Below are positions 43,829 through 45,502 of a DNA stretch of 45,502 bases, piece by piece. The stretch covers positions 1 through 45,502 of the forward strand of contig CAKTZA010000025.1 of NCBI GenBank assembly GCA_934635045.1, written 5' to 3'. Positions within the stretch are counted from its first letter, which is position 1, and each line of letters starts with the position of its first letter. The stretch is from an uncultured Kiritimatiellota bacterium (GTDB lineage Bacteria; Verrucomicrobiota; Kiritimatiellia; RFP12; UBA1067). Both the position numbers and the translations under genes were made by a program. Below the pieces are notes generated by a model, which worked only from the letters and a program-made list of their open reading frames with translations, did not search any database and had not been told where the DNA came from.

Positions 43829-45175
43829 ATGACAATTCGAGATGCAGCCCGCAAGATCCTCAGTGAATCCCGCCTCCCGCTTTCAGCCCGCCAGATATGG
43901 GCGGAAGTCGTGCGTAGAGGGCTCGACAGGCAAGTCGCCACGAAAGGCCGGACGCCGGATGCCACGATGGGGGCATGGCTCTACGTCCAAGCCAAGAATC
44001 CGGGTTCTGGCATAATTGCCACGGGACGCAAGCCAACAATGTTCCGCATCTGCGGGCATGGCGACGGCGCGGTTTCGCAATCCCATGCTCATTCCGAAAG
44101 TCGCGCAGAAGCGCCCGGCATCCGACATGAGAGGTTCAACAGCAAATTCTATTTCCCCTGCCTTGAAGTGCTCGCGTCGCACGCGCCCTCCCCCATGGGC
44201 GTTCAGCAGATACTTTCCGAAGCGCTGTCTCGCACGCCATCATTGAACTGGGGACGCGCCAACGGAGCGGTTCGGGCCGCATTGCTTCGTGCATCGTCGC
44301 GAAAGACGCCAATTCGCCAGGTCCCGGATTCCGTGCCGCCGCGCTTCTACGTCGAATCGCCTGACGTAGCAGCGGCGACCGCAAGAGATGCCAATGTCGC
44401 GTCCCCGACCACGGCCCATGCCCCGGAAACCTATTCGTTCCTCGAATGCGCGGAAAAGGTGCTGCGCGACTTTGGCGCAAGGAAGCCAATGCACTACCAG
44501 GACATAACGCAGAAAGCCATTGAGCTCGGATGGCTGAAGTCCGATGGGGAAAGCCCGGCAAACACCATGAACGCCATCATCGGCACGGACATCAAGAAAC
44601 GTCTTTCTTCGCGGCGGCCTCCGCTGTTCGCGAAGCACGGGAAGGGATATATCGGCCTGGCAGAATGGATTGACCCCATCCAGCCCGAAATCGACAAGCA
44701 CAACAAGGCCGTCATGACAACGCTCCTTTCCCGGATAAGGGAAATGGACGCAAAGGACTTTGAAAGGCTGATCGCGCGCCTTCTTGACGAGATGGACTTC
44801 CTCGACACGGAGGTTACGCGCTACAGCGGTGACGGCGGGATTGACGTGCGCGGCACATGGCGCATCGCCGACGGCATACGCATCAAGATGGCCATACAGG
44901 TGAAGCGATGGAAGGCGAATGTGCAGGCACCCGCAGTCCAGGCGATAAGGGGCGCGCTGACCGGGTCGGAGCGTGGCATGATAATAACCACGAGCGACTT
45001 TTCCAAGGGGGCAAAGGAGGAGGCGGAAGACCAGCGCAAGGCGAGCACGATTTCGCTTGTAAACGGCGAACAGCTCGTCAAGCTGCTTGTGGAAAAGGGG
45101 ATCGGAGTGACTCGCAAGAGGGTCGAAATCCTTGGCATCAACACCGAGTCCCTTCTTTCGGCGCAAAGCGCCTAA
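43829..45175 (+). CDS. Mrr-type restriction endonuclease with HARE-HTH-like modules
   Basis: 448 residues. The N-terminus (about 1-77, AARKILSESRLPLSARQIW...ATMGAWLYV) and a central segment (about 203-278, AEKVLRDFGARKPMHYQDI...GYIGLAEW) look like HARE-HTH winged-helix domains, thought to sense modified DNA; residues 105-155 may be a third. The C-terminus (about 300-420) is an Mrr catalytic domain: MDAKDFERLIARLLDEMDF, GDGGIDV (Asp339) and IQVKRW (Gln357, Lys359), the D...QxK nuclease motif. A type IV enzyme cutting modified DNA would defend against phage. AAAGGAA precedes the ATG by 8 bases. No methyltransferase is adjacent, which fits type IV. Confidence 0.87.
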   Translation: MTIRDAARKILSESRLPLSARQIWAEVVRRGLDRQVATKGRTPDATMGAWLYVQAKNPGSGIIATGRKPTMFRICGHGDGAVSQSHAHSESRAEAPGIRHERFNSKFYFPCLEVLASHAPSPMGVQQILSEALSRTPSLNWGRANGAVRAALLRASSRKTPIRQVPDSVPPRFYVESPDVAAATARDANVASPTTAHAPETYSFLECAEKVLRDFGARKPMHYQDITQKAIELGWLKSDGESPANTMNAIIGTDIKKRLSSRRPPLFAKHGKGYIGLAEWIDPIQPEIDKHNKAVMTTLLSRIREMDAKDFERLIARLLDEMDFLDTEVTRYSGDGGIDVRGTWRIADGIRIKMAIQVKRWKANVQAPAVQAIRGALTGSERGMIITTSDFSKGAKEEAEDQRKASTISLVNGEQLVKLLVEKGIGVTRKRVEILGINTESLLSAQSA

Positions 45176-45198
45176 CTGGCAGGAAACGGATACCGCGT

Positions 45199-45363
45199 AT
45201 GGCATATCAGAGCGAAGCGCAGCTTGAGAAGCAACTCATAGCACAGTTGAGCGGGCAGAAGTTCGCACCTGTCGCCATTGCCGACGAGGAGGCGCTTGAG
45301 GCCAACTTCAAGGCGCAGTTCGAGGCGTTCAACAAAGACAAGATCGACAAGCCTCTCTCCGAT
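45199..45363 (+). pseudogene. N-terminal fragment of a type I restriction subunit (HsdR-like), truncated
   Basis: The frame begins AYQSEAQLEKQLIAQLSGQ and continues ALEANFKAQFEAFNKDK...PLSD. This matches the first 55 residues of HsdR-type proteins (SEAxLExxLIxxL, LxxNLxxQLxxxN, LSDxEF). Immediately after PLSD, where E-F-x-R is expected, the reading changes to unrelated residues and ends at 45477. The break coincides with a REP-like palindrome and the RAYT gene. AGGAAACGG lies upstream of the ATG. Confidence 0.78.
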
Positions 45364-45373
45364 GGGCCTCAAC

Positions 45374-45386
45374 GGGGTCCGACCCC
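45374..45386. repeat. REP-like palindrome GGGGTC-C-GACCCC
   Basis: A 13-base palindrome right after the HsdR-like break and 66 bases before the RAYT start. Such GGGGTCnGACCCC boxes commonly flank REP-associated tyrosine transposase genes. Confidence 0.7.
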
Positions 45387-45413
45387 AGTGCATAGGATAG
45401 GGTGCATAGGGTA

Positions 45414-45443
45414 TTGCGGGGTGCGGGCTGGGTTTGGTATACT
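45414..45443 (+). promoter_or_regulatory. Promoter of the RAYT gene
   Basis: TTGCGG (45414-45419), an 18-base spacer ending in TTTGG, and TATACT (45438-45443), 9 bases before the ATG. Confidence 0.65.
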
Positions 45444-45452
45444 TAACGACAT

Positions 45453-45502
45453 ATGGCGCGTAAAAAGAGAGTGGTGATCCCAAATCGTTGCTACCACCTT
45501 GT
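45453..45502 (+). CDS. REP-associated tyrosine transposase (RAYT, Y1 family), 5' fragment running off the window
   Basis: Only 16 complete codons are visible: MARKKRVVIPNRCYHL. This is the characteristic opening of RAYT/Y1 transposases (MARxxRxxxPxxxYHV). The family processes single-stranded REP hairpins with an HUH active site. The insertion has interrupted the HsdR-like gene. The call rests on a short stretch but is backed by the palindrome upstream. Confidence 0.72.
   Translation, partial: MARKKRVVIPNRCYHL

Overview
The window is high-GC bacterial DNA from a fermentative anaerobe. It carries pyruvate:ferredoxin oxidoreductase, parts of a Na+-pumping decarboxylase and a butyrate-kinase-family protein. 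It also has type IV pilus/type II secretion genes, large autotransporter-like beta-strand-repeat surface proteins and many secreted glycoside hydrolases without any SusC/SusD pair. This mix, the verrucomicrobial-type intergenic repeats and the fused shikimate enzymes best fit the PVC superphylum, most likely a gut or rumen Kiritimatiellota. That placement is inference: there is no rRNA or tRNA here to confirm it.

Left part (1-26.8 kb), glycan breakdown. The window opens with the 3' end of a group II intron that appears to split the 5' end of an esterase gene. Next come a 911-aa surface protein with internally repeated modules, a small minus-strand GxxExxY gene, a secreted SGNH esterase, a GH97 glycosidase and a 1312-aa SGNH/beta-helix (GH141-like) fusion. 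Facing a pair of long palindromic operators is a GntR/LacI-hybrid sugar regulator. After it lies an apparent operon: a giant passenger protein whose 5' end holds a run of 16 G residues (probable phase variation), a GH29 alpha-L-fucosidase, a clan GH-A-like enzyme with a CBM9-like tail, and a GH30-GH106 fusion. The GH106 reading frame runs on into a 484-bp element with 26-bp terminal inverted repeats. The enzyme set (fucosidase, rhamnosidase, esterases, GH97, GH30) suggests attack on an acylated, fucose- and rhamnose-containing polysaccharide.

Middle part (27-43.2 kb), housekeeping and energy. A small basic protein, PrmA and a butyrate-kinase-family protein form a tight cluster. They are followed by an AroC-AroD-AroE triple fusion with a shortened dehydroquinase segment, PilT, an orphan peptide-type ABC ATPase, an ECF sigma factor with an overlapping membrane protein, an OadG-biotinyl fusion, OadB, a 37-aa membrane peptide, SerC, PilC, a small membrane protein and PFOR. 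Several units start from promoters with a recurrent GGTATAAT -10 element. PFOR ends in a strong hairpin terminator.

Right part (43.2-45.5 kb), a small decaying defence island. It holds a relic of the FtsK gamma domain, three 12-bp repeats at exact 21-bp spacing, an XRE-type regulator, an Mrr-type restriction enzyme with HARE-HTH-like modules, and the first 55 codons of an HsdR-like gene. That gene is cut by a REP-like palindrome and the start of a RAYT (REP-associated tyrosine transposase) gene, which runs off the end.
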